A stretch of 64,000 nt of DNA from VAXT01 sp963698015 (GTDB lineage: Bacteria > Actinomycetota > Thermoleophilia > Gaiellales > Gaiellaceae), in the NCBI GenBank assembly GCA_963698015.1, contig OY969109.1:992001-1056000 (forward strand), written 5' to 3'. The notes under the pieces are model-generated. The model was not told where the DNA came from and did no database searches. It worked only from the letters and a program-made list of their open reading frames with translations. Of this stretch, positions 24,484 to 33,240 are shown one piece after another. A program made the translations under genes and the position numbers. Within the stretch, counting starts at the first letter, position 1, and each line of letters begins with the position of its first letter.

Positions 24484-25482
24484 TTAGCGCCAGGCGGTTT
24501 CTTCGACTTGGAGCCGCTCCCGCAGCGGCTCCCACCAGGCACGGTTCGCCGCATACCACTCGACGGTCTCGCGCAGCCCGTCCTCGAACCCGATCTCCGG
24601 CTCCCAGCCGAGCTCGCGGCGGAGCTTCGACGAGTCGAGCAGGTAGCGCCGGTCGTGACCGGGCCGGTCGGGGACGATCGTCTTCAGCGACTCCGGCTTC
24701 CCGGTCAGCTCCAGCACGCGGTCGGCGATCTCCTCGATCGACGCCTCGACGCCCGAGCCGACGTTGTACGTCCCGCCCGGCTCGCCGCGCGCGAGGACGA
24801 GCTCGATCGCCCCGCAGTGGTCGCGCACGTGCAGCCACTCTCGCCGGTTCTGCGTCGACGCGTACATCGGCAGCGGCCGGTCGTCGAGCGCGTTCGTGAC
24901 GAAGAGCGGGATCACCTTCTCCGGGAACTGGAACGGCCCGTAGTTGTTCGCACAGTTCGTGATCGTCGTCTGGAGACCGTAGGTCTCTCGGTAGGCGCGC
25001 ACGTAGTGGTCGGCCGCCGCCTTCGATGCGTTGTACGGCGTGCGCGGGCGGTACGGCGAGTCCTCGCTGAACGACTCGTCCGAATCGAGCGGGAGATCGC
25101 CGTAGACCTCGCACGTCGAGATGTGGTGGAAGCGCTCGATCTCGGCCTTGCGCGCCGCCTCGAGCAGGAGCTGCGTGCCGAGGACGTTCGTGCGCGCGAA
25201 CAGGCCCGGATCGACGACGGCGAGGCTGTTGTGCGACTCGGCCGCGAAGTTGACGATGACGTCGATCGCGTGCTCGCGGAGGACGTTCTCGAGGAGGTCG
25301 ATGTCGGCGATGTCCGCCTGCACGAACGGAACGCGCTCCTCCGTGCCTTCGAGGTTCGCGCGATTTCCGGCGTACGTCAGGAGGTCGAGCGCGACGACCG
25401 AGTCGTCCGGATGCCGCTCGAGCCAGTAGTGGACGAAGTTGGAGCCGATGAACCCGGCCGCGCCGGTGACGAGGATCCGCAC
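24484..25482 (-). CDS. rmlB: dTDP-glucose 4,6-dehydratase
   Basis: 332 residues of the extended SDR family: VTGAAGFIGSNFV at the N-terminus, NFAAESHN, STCEVYGD, YNASKAAADHYVRAY (catalytic Tyr-x3-Lys), NNYGPFQFPEKVIPLF and RREWLHVRDHC. The reaction gives dTDP-4-keto-6-deoxyglucose. The usual catalytic Thr-Asp-Glu appears here as Thr-Cys-Glu. The GTG at 25482 is 6 nt after TACGAT. It faces rmlD across the family A repeats, so the rhamnose set is complete but split over two transcripts. Confidence 0.9.
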   Translation of the reverse strand: MRILVTGAAGFIGSNFVHYWLERHPDDSVVALDLLTYAGNRANLEGTEERVPFVQADIADIDLLENVLREHAIDVIVNFAAESHNSLAVVDPGLFARTNVLGTQLLLEAARKAEIERFHHISTCEVYGDLPLDSDESFSEDSPYRPRTPYNASKAAADHYVRAYRETYGLQTTITNCANNYGPFQFPEKVIPLFVTNALDDRPLPMYASTQNRREWLHVRDHCGAIELVLARGEPGGTYNVGSGVEASIEEIADRVLELTGKPESLKTIVPDRPGHDRRYLLDSSKLRRELGWEPEIGFEDGLRETVEWYAANRAWWEPLRERLQVEETAWR

Positions 25483-25488
25483 GGCGGC

Positions 25489-25494
25489 ATCGTA
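25489..25494 (-). promoter_or_regulatory. -10 box of rmlB
   Basis: TACGAT on the minus strand, 6 nt before the GTG at 25482. Confidence 0.5.
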
Positions 25495-25675
25495 CTCGCC
25501 AGCCCTCGTCGCCCTGGCCGTTCCGAAGCGCGAGTGGTAGAAACCTTCCGCTTGCTGGGTCTTTCTGAAGTTCCTGTAAAGAGGGGTGCCGTCTTCAGAA
25601 CGATGCGATAGCCTCAATCGTGCCTGCGGTCGGCGCTCAGGACACCGGCCTCCACAGCCGAAAAAACACTGCGAC

Positions 25676-27307
25676 ATGGCTCGTTCCACGTTTCTAGCCG
25701 CGCTCGTCGTCACCGTCGTTCTCGTCGGTGCCTCCTCGGGCGCCGCGCGACCCTCCGCCGCGAAGGCGATCCCCGGCTCGCCCGTCTTCGTGATCAGCGG
25801 CCGAGGCTGGGGCCACGGCGTGGGCATGGCCCAGTGGGGCGCGTACGGATACGCGCAGCAGGGCTACTCGTACGACGAGATCCTGGCGCACTACTACCGG
25901 GGCACGACCATCGGGCAGGCGTCGGTCACGAAGGTGCGCGTGTTCCTCGCCCAGGGCCGCTCACGGCTGACGGTCTCGTCCCTGGCGCCGTTCAGCGTTC
26001 GCGACGGTATCGGCCAGCTCTGGCATCTCGCCGCAGGCCCGCAGACGTTCGGCGCGGGACTGAGAATCAAGACGACCGATGTCCCACAGCGCCAGCAGCT
26101 GCCCGGTCCGCTCACGTTCATCGCGGGCTCGTCGCCGCTCAGGTTCGGCGACCGGCCATACCGCGGTCAGGTGCAGGTGTCCGTCGCGAACGGCGCACTG
26201 CGCGCGGTCAACGTCGTCGGGCTCGAGGCGTACCTCTACGGCGTCGTCCCCTCGGAGATGCCGCGCGACTGGCTGCCCGAGGCGCTCAAGGCGCAGGCGG
26301 TCGCGGCGCGCTCGTACGCGCTCGCCGTGAAGAAGAGCGGGTCGTGGTTCGACCTCTACCCGGACACGCGGAGCCAGGTCTATCTCGGCATCGCCCACGA
26401 AGCGCCGTCGACGACCGCGGCGGTGCAGGACACCGCGGGCCAGGTCGTCCTCTACGACGGCCGCGTGGCGACGACGTACTTCTTCTCGAGCTCCGGAGGC
26501 CGCACCTCGTCCGCACCCGAGGTCTGGCCGAGCTCCGATGCGGTTCCGTATCTCGTGTCCGTCAACGACCCCTACGACACGATCTCGCCCTACCACCGGT
26601 GGGGCCCGTTCGTCGTCCCCGCGTCTCGCCTGCGGCGCGTCCTCCGCGCGCGCGGGATCATGACCGACATGACGATGCAGACCGGCCCGTCCGGCCGAGT
26701 CCAGAGCGTCACCGCGATCGGCTCGCAGGGAAACTCGACGATGACCGGCTCGGATCTCCGCCGCGCGCTGAACCTTCGCTCGACGTGGTTTCGGATCGGC
26801 ATGCTCTCGCTCGCCACCCCGCATGCGCCCGTCACGTACGGCAAGAACGTCGCGCTGAGCGGCGTCGCGCGCCGGCTCCCGTCCGTGCGGCTCGACCAGC
26901 GGCAGCCCGGGACTCCCTGGGAGCAGGTTCGCCCGATCTCGCCCGGCCCGGGTGGCTCGGTGAGCGTCTCCGCCAAGCCTCGCGTCCCGACCGACTACCG
27001 GCTCGTCAGCGGCGCGGTCCGCAGCGCGATCGCGCACGTCTCGGTCGCTCCGCTCGTCCGCTTCCACGGCATGCCCGACGCGTCGACGTTGCGCGGCTTT
27101 GCGAGGCCGATCTTTCCCGGCGGGAGCGCCGCGGTCCAGCGCTTCGACGGCGCCCGGTGGAGGACGATCGCGCGCGCGACGATCGATCAGAGCGGAGACT
27201 TCCAGGCGCACGTGAAATTGACCCCGGGCCAGTACCGCGCGCGCCTTGCTCCCGGCCGTGGCTTCGTCCCCGGCGTCAGTCCGACGCTGACCGTGGGGCC
27301 GGCATGA
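25676..27307 (+). CDS. SpoIID/LytB-domain secreted protein
   Basis: 543 residues. Signal peptide (ARSTFLAALVVTVVLVGASSG). The SpoIID region includes GRGWGHGVGMAQWGAYGYAQ, VGLEAYLYGVVPSEMPRDW and LKAQAVAARSYAL, with FFSSSGGRTSS later, followed by a beta-rich C-terminal part. SpoIID proteins are lytic transglycosylases acting on denuded glycan; the conserved Glu in PSEMP is present. In a non-sporulating context LytB-like wall turnover is more likely. The ATG at 25676 sits about 60 nt after a GATAGC box; a 25-codon GTG frame (25620-25697) overlaps the start. The stop overlaps the next gene (ATGA). Confidence 0.85.
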   Translation: MARSTFLAALVVTVVLVGASSGAARPSAAKAIPGSPVFVISGRGWGHGVGMAQWGAYGYAQQGYSYDEILAHYYRGTTIGQASVTKVRVFLAQGRSRLTVSSLAPFSVRDGIGQLWHLAAGPQTFGAGLRIKTTDVPQRQQLPGPLTFIAGSSPLRFGDRPYRGQVQVSVANGALRAVNVVGLEAYLYGVVPSEMPRDWLPEALKAQAVAARSYALAVKKSGSWFDLYPDTRSQVYLGIAHEAPSTTAAVQDTAGQVVLYDGRVATTYFFSSSGGRTSSAPEVWPSSDAVPYLVSVNDPYDTISPYHRWGPFVVPASRLRRVLRARGIMTDMTMQTGPSGRVQSVTAIGSQGNSTMTGSDLRRALNLRSTWFRIGMLSLATPHAPVTYGKNVALSGVARRLPSVRLDQRQPGTPWEQVRPISPGPGGSVSVSAKPRVPTDYRLVSGAVRSAIAHVSVAPLVRFHGMPDASTLRGFARPIFPGGSAAVQRFDGARWRTIARATIDQSGDFQAHVKLTPGQYRARLAPGRGFVPGVSPTLTVGPA

Positions 27308-28974
27308 AGCGGCTCTTGCTCACGGCGTTCGTGCTCGCCCTGGCCGTGCCCGCGCAGGCGTCGGCCGGTCGGTTCGCGATCGGGATCCAGAAGGGCGCGG
27401 ACGGACGCGTCGTCGCGCGCGAGGTGCAGGCCGTGACCGGGCAGCCGGTGACGAGGATCGGAGCGTTCGCACTTTCCGTGCGCGCGAGACACGCGGGAGA
27501 GCTGCTCTCCGTCAACGGCGCCTCCTGGGTAGAGCGGATGCGGCCCTCGCGGCGGCTCGCGTTCATCCCGAACGACCCGCTGGTGACCAGGCAGTGGTAC
27601 CTGGGCCGGATCCATGCGTTCGACGCATGGCCGCAGATGCCGACGACGCTCGCGAGCGTGCGCGTCGCAGTGCTCGACTCCGGCGTCGACTCGGGACACC
27701 CGGACCTGCAAGGCCAGATCGTCGACGGGCGGAGTTTTGTCTCCAGCACGTGGGAGAGCGACACGAACGGCCACGGGACCTTTGTCGCGGGCGAGATCGC
27801 CGCTGCGCTGAACAACGGGCAGGGCATCGCCGGCGTCGGCTTCCCGGTCGAGCTGCTGATCGCCAAGATCGTGCGCGCCGATGGGACGATCTCGCCGGAC
27901 ACGGAGGCCCGCGCCATCCACTGGGCCGTCGACCGCGGCGCGCGTGTGATCAACATGAGCTTCGGCGGCGTGCGCGACCCGCACGACCGGAGCCTGGACA
28001 CGTACTCGCCGCTCGAGGCCGCAGCCGTGCGGTACGCGGTCAGCAAGGGCGTGCTCGTCGTCGCCGCAGTCGGGAACGCCGACAGCGCACCGACGGAGCC
28101 CTGGGGCTACGCGGGCTATCCGGCCGCGCTCCCGCATGTCCTCGGTGTCAGCTCGCTGAACCGGGACGGAACGGTGCCGAGCTTCTCCAACCGCGACAGC
28201 CGGTACGTCGACATCGCGGCTCCGGGCGAGTCGATCTTCTCGACGCTGCCGTACGCGCTGACTGCATCCTCGCGCCCGGGCTGCCTCCCGCAGGGGTACT
28301 CGGACTGCGGCCCGATGGAGTTCCGCCGCGGCGAGGGCACGTCGTTCTCGGCGCCGCAGGTATCCGCGGCCGGCGCGCTGCTCTTCGCGACCGATCCCGC
28401 GCTGCAGTCGGATCAGGTCTCGTCGATCCTGACGAGGACGGCTGTCGACTCCGACCGCGACACGGGCTGCGTGCGCTGCTACACCGGGCGCGATCCGCTC
28501 ACGGGCTGGGGCCTGCTGGACATCGGCAGTGCCATCCGAGCGGTCGGCGACCCGCTGCCCGAGCCGGACCGTTACGAGGCGAACGACAGGCCGTCCTCGG
28601 CGGCCACCATCTGGGGCCGCAAGGGCCAGCGAGTCAAGGCCACGATCGACTACTGGGACGACCGCGACGACGTCTACAAGATCAAGATCCGCCGCGGGCA
28701 GACGATCGTTGCGCTGCTGCGCGGGCCGGCCGGCGCGAACTCGGACCTCTTCCTGTGGAAGCCCGGCACGAAGAGCATCGGTGGGTCAGCGGTCGACCAG
28801 CGGTTCCTGGCCGCACAGTCCCGATCGCCCGGCTCGCTGGACAAGGTCCGGATCCGCGTGCGGCAGGGCGGATGGTACTACCTCGTCGTGAAGATCTCGT
28901 CGCCCGGCTCGGGCAAGTACACGCTCAAGTACCGGAAGCGCCCGCGGGCGGCCCACCGAGCAGCTCGTCCGTAG
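27304..28974 (+). CDS. Secreted subtilisin-like serine protease (S8)
   Basis: 556 residues. Signal peptide to about residue 20 (AQASAG), a short propeptide, then the S8 domain with the triad VAVLDSGVD (Asp), NGHGTFVAG (His) and GTSFSAPQVSAAG (Ser), plus the oxyanion Asn in AAVGNADS. A C-terminal beta domain (YEANDRPSSAATIWG onward) looks like a pre-peptidase C-terminal module. It is coupled to the SpoIID gene by ATGA, so the two are probably exported together and may act on the same wall or matrix material. The end overlaps the minus-strand gene by 50 bp. Confidence 0.92.
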   Translation: MKRLLLTAFVLALAVPAQASAGRFAIGIQKGADGRVVAREVQAVTGQPVTRIGAFALSVRARHAGELLSVNGASWVERMRPSRRLAFIPNDPLVTRQWYLGRIHAFDAWPQMPTTLASVRVAVLDSGVDSGHPDLQGQIVDGRSFVSSTWESDTNGHGTFVAGEIAAALNNGQGIAGVGFPVELLIAKIVRADGTISPDTEARAIHWAVDRGARVINMSFGGVRDPHDRSLDTYSPLEAAAVRYAVSKGVLVVAAVGNADSAPTEPWGYAGYPAALPHVLGVSSLNRDGTVPSFSNRDSRYVDIAAPGESIFSTLPYALTASSRPGCLPQGYSDCGPMEFRRGEGTSFSAPQVSAAGALLFATDPALQSDQVSSILTRTAVDSDRDTGCVRCYTGRDPLTGWGLLDIGSAIRAVGDPLPEPDRYEANDRPSSAATIWGRKGQRVKATIDYWDDRDDVYKIKIRRGQTIVALLRGPAGANSDLFLWKPGTKSIGGSAVDQRFLAAQSRSPGSLDKVRIRVRQGGWYYLVVKISSPGSGKYTLKYRKRPRAAHRAARP

Positions 28975-29593
28975 CGACTTCGCGGATCTGCCGCGCGGGG
29001 TTGCCGACGACGACCGCTCTGGCCGGCACGTCGCGCACGACGACCGCACCGGCTCCGACGTAGGCCTCCTCGCCGATCTCGACCGCGGGACAGAGCACGG
29101 CGCCTCCGCCGACGCGGGCGCCTCGCCGGATCGTCGGTCCGCGCCTGAGCTCGTGCCGCTTCTCCGTGCGGCCCATGAAGTTGTCGTTCGTCGTGATCAC
29201 GCCCGGCGCGATGAAGACCTCGTCCTCGAGCGTCGAGTACGCGGTCACGTACGCGTTGGCCTGGATCTTCGTCAGCGCTCCGATCGTCGTGTCGTTCTCG
29301 ACGAGCGACCCGCGCCCGATGACGACGTCGTCGCCGATCTCGCAGCGCTCCCGGACGCAGGCCTGGTCGCCGACGATCACGCGCTCGCCGATGCGCGTCC
29401 CGGCGAACACGATCGCGCCCGCCGAGACGATCGTCCCCGGCCCGAGCTCGAGCGGCGGCAGCTCCTCACGGGCTGCGGTCGAGCGCGGCGACAGCGCGGG
29501 CTGCTTGCCGACGACTGCGTGGTCGCCGATCACGCAGCCGTCCCCGATCACCGTGCCGGGATAGACGACCGCGGTGTCGGCGATCTGCGTCAA
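28925..29593 (-). CDS. Left-handed beta-helix N-acetyltransferase, WbpD-like
   Basis: 222 residues of hexapeptide repeats (VVYPGTVIGDGCVIGDHAVV, GTRIGERVIVGDQA). The signature TTNDNFMGRTEKRHEL resembles WbpD/WlbB-type enzymes, which acetylate the 3-amino group of UDP-2-acetamido-3-amino-glucuronate. The TTG start overlaps the stop of the oxidoreductase (TTGA). An extra loop (KQPALSPRSTAAREELPPLE, about residues 28-47) is longer than in typical WbpD. Third gene of a coupled operon. Its true sugar substrate is inferred from the operon. Confidence 0.8.
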   Translation of the reverse strand: MTQIADTAVVYPGTVIGDGCVIGDHAVVGKQPALSPRSTAAREELPPLELGPGTIVSAGAIVFAGTRIGERVIVGDQACVRERCEIGDDVVIGRGSLVENDTTIGALTKIQANAYVTAYSTLEDEVFIAPGVITTNDNFMGRTEKRHELRRGPTIRRGARVGGGAVLCPAVEIGEEAYVGAGAVVVRDVPARAVVVGNPARQIREVATDELLGGPPAGASGT

Positions 29594-30561
29594 GCGGGCG
29601 CGCGGTCCAGGGACTCCTGGAGCTGCTCGAGCGTGCGGATCACAGCGAGGCCCTCGCGAGCCGGCGCGAGCGCGTCGCCCTCCCCTCCGACCAGCGCCAG
29701 GAAGTGCGCGACCTCCCGGCGGAGCGGCTCCTCCGTCGAGAGCTTGGGGATGTGGATGTCGCCTTCGCGAACCTGCCAGTCGCTCGCGGGCCGCTCGACC
29801 GGGCCCTTGTCGTAGACCGTCAGCTTGCGGTCCGGCTCCATGTCGTCGAAAACGGCCATCTTGTCGCGCCCGACGACGGTCAGCTTGCGGATCTTGTGCG
29901 GGTCGAGCCAGGAGACGTGCATGTGCGCGACGACGCCGGACGGGAAGCGCAGGTAGCAGAACACGACGTCCTCGATCCCGCTGCGCAGGAACGACTCGCC
30001 GCGCGCCCACGCCTCGACCGGCTCCTCGCCGACGAGGTGCAGCATCATCGAGAGATCCTGCGCGCCGATCGACCAGAGCGCGTTCTCGTCGCGGCGGATC
30101 TGCCCGAGGTTCTGCCGGTTCCCGTACAGGTAGAGGACGTCTCCGAGCTCGCCTCCGTCGATCAGCTCCTTCAACCGGTGCAGGGCCGGATGGTAGAGGA
30201 GGAGGTAGCCGGGCATCAGGACGAGACCTCGTTCCTGCGCGAGCGCCGCCAGCTCCTCGGCTTCCGCGCTCGACTGGGCCTGCGGCTTCTCGACGAAGAC
30301 GTGCTTCCCGGCCGAGAGCGCCTGCTTCGCGAGCTCGTAATGCGTGACGACGGGGGTCGCGATCACGACCGCGTCCAGCTCCGGGTCGGCGAGCAGCTCC
30401 TCGAAGTCGGCCGTCGTTCGCGCCTGCGGGTGCGCCGTTCCTGCCGCGCCGAGCTGGTCGGGCGACAGGTCACAGAGCCAGCGCAGATCAGCGAGTGCGC
30501 CGAAGTTCCGGGCGAGGTTCGGGCCCCAGTAGCCGAGCCCCGCCTGCCCGATTCGGATCAC
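29590..30561 (-). CDS. Gfo/Idh/MocA-family sugar oxidoreductase, WbpB-like
   Basis: 323 residues. N-terminal NAD-binding domain (GQAGLGYWGPNLARNF), EKPQAQSSAEAEELAALA with the conserved Glu-Lys-Pro, and a C-terminal substrate domain (GAQDLSMMLHLVGEEPVEAW with a catalytic-type His). In WbpA-B-E-D pathways such an enzyme oxidises C3 of UDP-GlcNAcA. Start GTG overlaps the stop of the dehydrogenase (GTGA), and its stop overlaps the acetyltransferase. Confidence 0.85.
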   Translation of the reverse strand: MIRIGQAGLGYWGPNLARNFGALADLRWLCDLSPDQLGAAGTAHPQARTTADFEELLADPELDAVVIATPVVTHYELAKQALSAGKHVFVEKPQAQSSAEAEELAALAQERGLVLMPGYLLLYHPALHRLKELIDGGELGDVLYLYGNRQNLGQIRRDENALWSIGAQDLSMMLHLVGEEPVEAWARGESFLRSGIEDVVFCYLRFPSGVVAHMHVSWLDPHKIRKLTVVGRDKMAVFDDMEPDRKLTVYDKGPVERPASDWQVREGDIHIPKLSTEEPLRREVAHFLALVGGEGDALAPAREGLAVIRTLEQLQESLDRAPA

Positions 30562-31820
30562 AGCTTCCAGACCTTGCCGTTCACGGTTCCGTTCGCGCCG
30601 GTCGCGTTGCGCAGGTCGACGACGAGCGGCGCCTGCGCGACCAGGTCGTCGTAGTCGATGCCCGAGTGCGCGGTGACGATCACGACGCAGTCCGAGGCCC
30701 CGGGCTCGAGCGGAGCCGAGGTCAGGCCGTGCTCGGGAAGCTCGGGGACGAACGGGTCGTGGTACGAGACGTCCGCGCCGGCTTCCTGCAGCAGCTCGAT
30801 CATCTTGAGCGCCGGCGACTCGCGCGTGTCGTCGATGTCCGACTTGTAGGAGACGCCGAGGATCTGGACCTTCGACCCCTTGAGCGCCTTCTCGTTCGCG
30901 TTCAGCGCGCGGGCGATCTTCCCGATGCACCAGTACGGCATGTTCTCGTTGACCTTGCCCGCGAGCTCGATGAACTCGGTGTAGAAGTCGTACTCGCGGG
31001 CCTTCCACGTCAGGTAGAAAGGATCGATCGGCATGCAGTGGCCGCCGAGCCCCGGCCCCGGCTGGAAGCTCATGAACCCGAACGGCTTCGTGGCGGCCGC
31101 GCCGATCACCTCCCAGACGTCGATCCGCATCCGGTCGCACAGCTGAGCGAGCTCGTTGACGAGCGCGATGTTGACCGAGCGGAAGATGTTCTCCAGCAGC
31201 TTCGTCAGCTCCGCCGCCTCGGGTGATGAGACGGGATGCACTGTCTCGAGCGCGCGGCGGTAGAGCTCGACGGCGCGTTCGGTGCAGTCAGGGGTGAGGC
31301 CGCCGACGATCTTCGGCGTGTTCTGGGTCGTCCAGTCCTCGCGGCCGGGGTCGACGCGCTCGGGCGAGAAGGCGAGATGGAAGTCCTCCCCCGCCTCGAG
31401 CCCGCTGCCGCTCTCCAGGATCGGCCTGAGGCGCTCGCGCGTCGTGCCGGGATACGTCGTCGACTCCAGGACGACCAGCTGGCCCTTCTGGAGGCGCGGC
31501 GCGATGTCCGCGGCTGCGCCGAGCACGATCGAGAGATCCGGCTCGCGCTGCGCCGTGAGCGGCGTCTGGAGCGCGATCAGGATCGCGTCCGCCTCCGCAA
31601 GCACGTTGTAGTTGCCCGTGATCTCGATCGCGCCGGACTCGACGAGTGGCCGGAGCCCCTCCGACGGGACGTCGCGGATGTAGCTCTCGCCGCGCTTGAC
31701 GAGCTCGACCTTCTCCGGGTTCGCCTCGATGAGGACGACCCGGTTCCCGGCTCCTGCGAACACCTGAGCGAGCGGCAGGCCGACGTAGCCGGCGCCGACG
31801 ATTGCGATTGGTCCGTTCAC
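30558..31820 (-). CDS. UDP-N-acetylglucosamine 6-dehydrogenase, WbpA-like
   Basis: 420 residues. NAD site VGAGYVGLPLAQVFA, the family's central helix region ELTKLLENIFRSVNIALVNE, catalytic Cys in FQPGPGLGGHCMPIDPFYLTW, and GVSYKSDIDDTRESPALKM in the C-terminal domain. The GHCMPIDPFYLTWKARE stretch favours the UDP-GlcNAc (WbpA) group over UDP-glucose dehydrogenases. First gene of the operon with oxidoreductase and acetyltransferase; an aminotransferase (WbpE) is missing nearby. The GTG start is 9 nt after TACTAT. Confidence 0.9.
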   Translation of the reverse strand: MNGPIAIVGAGYVGLPLAQVFAGAGNRVVLIEANPEKVELVKRGESYIRDVPSEGLRPLVESGAIEITGNYNVLAEADAILIALQTPLTAQREPDLSIVLGAAADIAPRLQKGQLVVLESTTYPGTTRERLRPILESGSGLEAGEDFHLAFSPERVDPGREDWTTQNTPKIVGGLTPDCTERAVELYRRALETVHPVSSPEAAELTKLLENIFRSVNIALVNELAQLCDRMRIDVWEVIGAAATKPFGFMSFQPGPGLGGHCMPIDPFYLTWKAREYDFYTEFIELAGKVNENMPYWCIGKIARALNANEKALKGSKVQILGVSYKSDIDDTRESPALKMIELLQEAGADVSYHDPFVPELPEHGLTSAPLEPGASDCVVIVTAHSGIDYDDLVAQAPLVVDLRNATGANGTVNGKVWKL

Positions 31821-31829
31821 CGCTGGGCG

Positions 31830-31835
31830 ATAGTA
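31830..31835 (-). promoter_or_regulatory. -10 box of the UDP-sugar acid operon
   Basis: TACTAT on the minus strand, 9 nt before the GTG at 31820. Confidence 0.5.
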
Positions 31836-31843
31836 CAGACGCC

Positions 31844-32788
31844 CTACGAGCGCGCTCTAGCCAGATACCAGCGTTTCGCGGTCGGGTCGGTCTTGAAGAA
31901 CGTCGTGAGCAGGGTCACGACCTTCTGCACGCCGGTGCGTGACGGGTGGGTCCCGTCGGCTTCCACGTCGTCGCACGTCCACTGGAGCCCGTCGCTCCGG
32001 CCGGCCAGCCCGTCCGTCCACAGGTACGGCCCCCAGCCGACCCACGGGCCCTTGAGCTTGCCGCTGATCCGGTCCTGGATCACTCCGCGGACCGCGTAGC
32101 CGCCGTCGTACGCCGCCGGCTCTGGATTCCAGCCCGTGATCGCGTAACCGCCGTAGGTTCGGCTCGAGAGGTACACGAGCCGCAGCTTCGGGTAGCGGAA
32201 GCGCATCGTGTTGATGATCTTGCGGAGCGATGTCTGGAGCGCCTTCGCGTCTTTCGGGAAGCGGCGGTGCTCTCCGGCGATCGCCTCCTTGAGCCAGACG
32301 ACCTGGACCTGCGCGGGCGAGACTCCGGCGGTTGCGAGCCGCGCGTCCACGTTGTCCCAGTACGCCGGGTGGTTGTTGACGTTCGTGGCGTCGAAGCCGT
32401 CCTGGGCGCCGTCGACGACGACGACCTTCGGGTTCACCTGCGAGTCGCGGGCGGAGGTGCGCTCGAACGCCGAGAACTCGGCGCTCGCGTTCGACATCCC
32501 GATCGAGAGCAGGACGATCTTCCCGTTGATCGGGTGCACCTGGCGCGAGGCGGTCATGCCTTTCTTCAGGTACTTCGGCGAGGGGCGGTTGACGCCGCCC
32601 GGGTAGAGGCCGCCGCGGTAGCCGCGGTAGCGCCGGTTGCCCATGTCGGTGAGCGGAATCAGCCCGGTCGAGGTCAGCGAGCACTGCGCGTTCGGGCGTG
32701 CCTGCTTGGCGGGCGCCTGCGAGATCGAGAGGGACGCCGAGACAGCCGCAAACACGGCCGCCAGAGCCAGAACCGCCTTCACTCGCAT
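31844..32788 (-). CDS. Secreted SGNH/GDSL-like protein
   Basis: 314 residues. Signal peptide (RVKAVLALAAVFAAVSASLS). The middle has IVLLSIGMSNASAEF, where GMSN fits the nucleophile block of SGNH hydrolases, VVVDGAQDGFDA, and near the C-terminus DGTHPSRTG with the expected Asp-x2-His pair. So an esterase-like fold is likely, but the substrate is unknown. The ATG at 32788 is preferred because TACTCT lies 10 nt upstream; a GTG at 32812 would precede the promoter. Confidence 0.68.
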   Translation of the reverse strand: MRVKAVLALAAVFAAVSASLSISQAPAKQARPNAQCSLTSTGLIPLTDMGNRRYRGYRGGLYPGGVNRPSPKYLKKGMTASRQVHPINGKIVLLSIGMSNASAEFSAFERTSARDSQVNPKVVVVDGAQDGFDATNVNNHPAYWDNVDARLATAGVSPAQVQVVWLKEAIAGEHRRFPKDAKALQTSLRKIINTMRFRYPKLRLVYLSSRTYGGYAITGWNPEPAAYDGGYAVRGVIQDRISGKLKGPWVGWGPYLWTDGLAGRSDGLQWTCDDVEADGTHPSRTGVQKVVTLLTTFFKTDPTAKRWYLARARS

Positions 32789-32798
32789 CGCATCCCGA

Positions 32799-32804
32799 AG
32801 AGTA
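32799..32804 (-). promoter_or_regulatory. -10 box of the SGNH-like gene
   Basis: TACTCT on the minus strand, 10 nt before the ATG at 32788. Confidence 0.4.
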
Positions 32805-32862
32805 CGCGGCACCCGTTAGGGCGCTGTTAAGGCCAAGGTGGCTCGGCTACACTCGCCCGGCC

Positions 32863-32935
32863 GGGCCGTTAGCTCAGCTGGTAGAGCAGGGGACTCTTAA
32901 TCCCAAGGTCGCAGGTTCGATCCCTGCACGGCCCA
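32863..32935 (+). tRNA. tRNA-Lys (anticodon CTT)
   Basis: 73 nt fold as a cloverleaf: acceptor GGGCCGT pairs with ACGGCCC, D arm GCTCAGCTGGTAGAGC, anticodon loop CTCTTAA with CTT at 32896-32898, T arm GCAGGTTCGATCCCTGC, discriminator A. The 3' CCA is not encoded. One G-A mismatch closes the anticodon stem. Confidence 0.95.
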
Positions 32936-33046
32936 CCTTCTAAGCAGGACTTCTTGCAGCGAGTCAGGAGCGTGAGCTCGATCGAACACAGTTCTGATTC
33001 GGGACCAACGGCCCCCTTTCGTTTCATCCGTCTGCCAGGCGGTTAG

Positions 33047-33181
33047 GGTCGCCGGAAGGTCGGCATACGTACGGTGGGACTTGACGTCGTTTCCACGAAC
33101 ACCGCTGCGCGGCAGTTCTACGAGAAGGAAGGCTTCGTCCCGATCTTCCTCCACATGTACCGCGCTCTCTCGGTCGACTGA
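33047..33181 (+). pseudogene. GNAT acetyltransferase C-terminal remnant
   Basis: The frame encodes VGLDVVSTNTAARQFYEKEG followed by FVPIFLHMYRALSVD and a TGA. The N-x2-A-x2-FYEK-x-GF pattern is the C-terminal acetyl-CoA-binding end of GNAT proteins. The N-terminal two thirds are gone: a stop at 33044 precedes it, and nothing alike lies upstream. It lies in the 305-bp interval between the tRNA and the beta-propeller gene, which otherwise shows no gene. Confidence 0.65.
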
Positions 33182-33240
33182 CCCCGGCGACTGACGTCGC
33201 ATCGGGGTCGCCGATGCAGACTGCGCCCGCGTGCGCGCCG

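Noticed and set aside
25620..25697. 25-codon upstream frame overlapping the SpoIID start
   Set aside because: It begins 8 nt after a weak CGATAG box, so a leaderless uORF is possible, but the peptide has no distinctive content; mentioned only with the gene.
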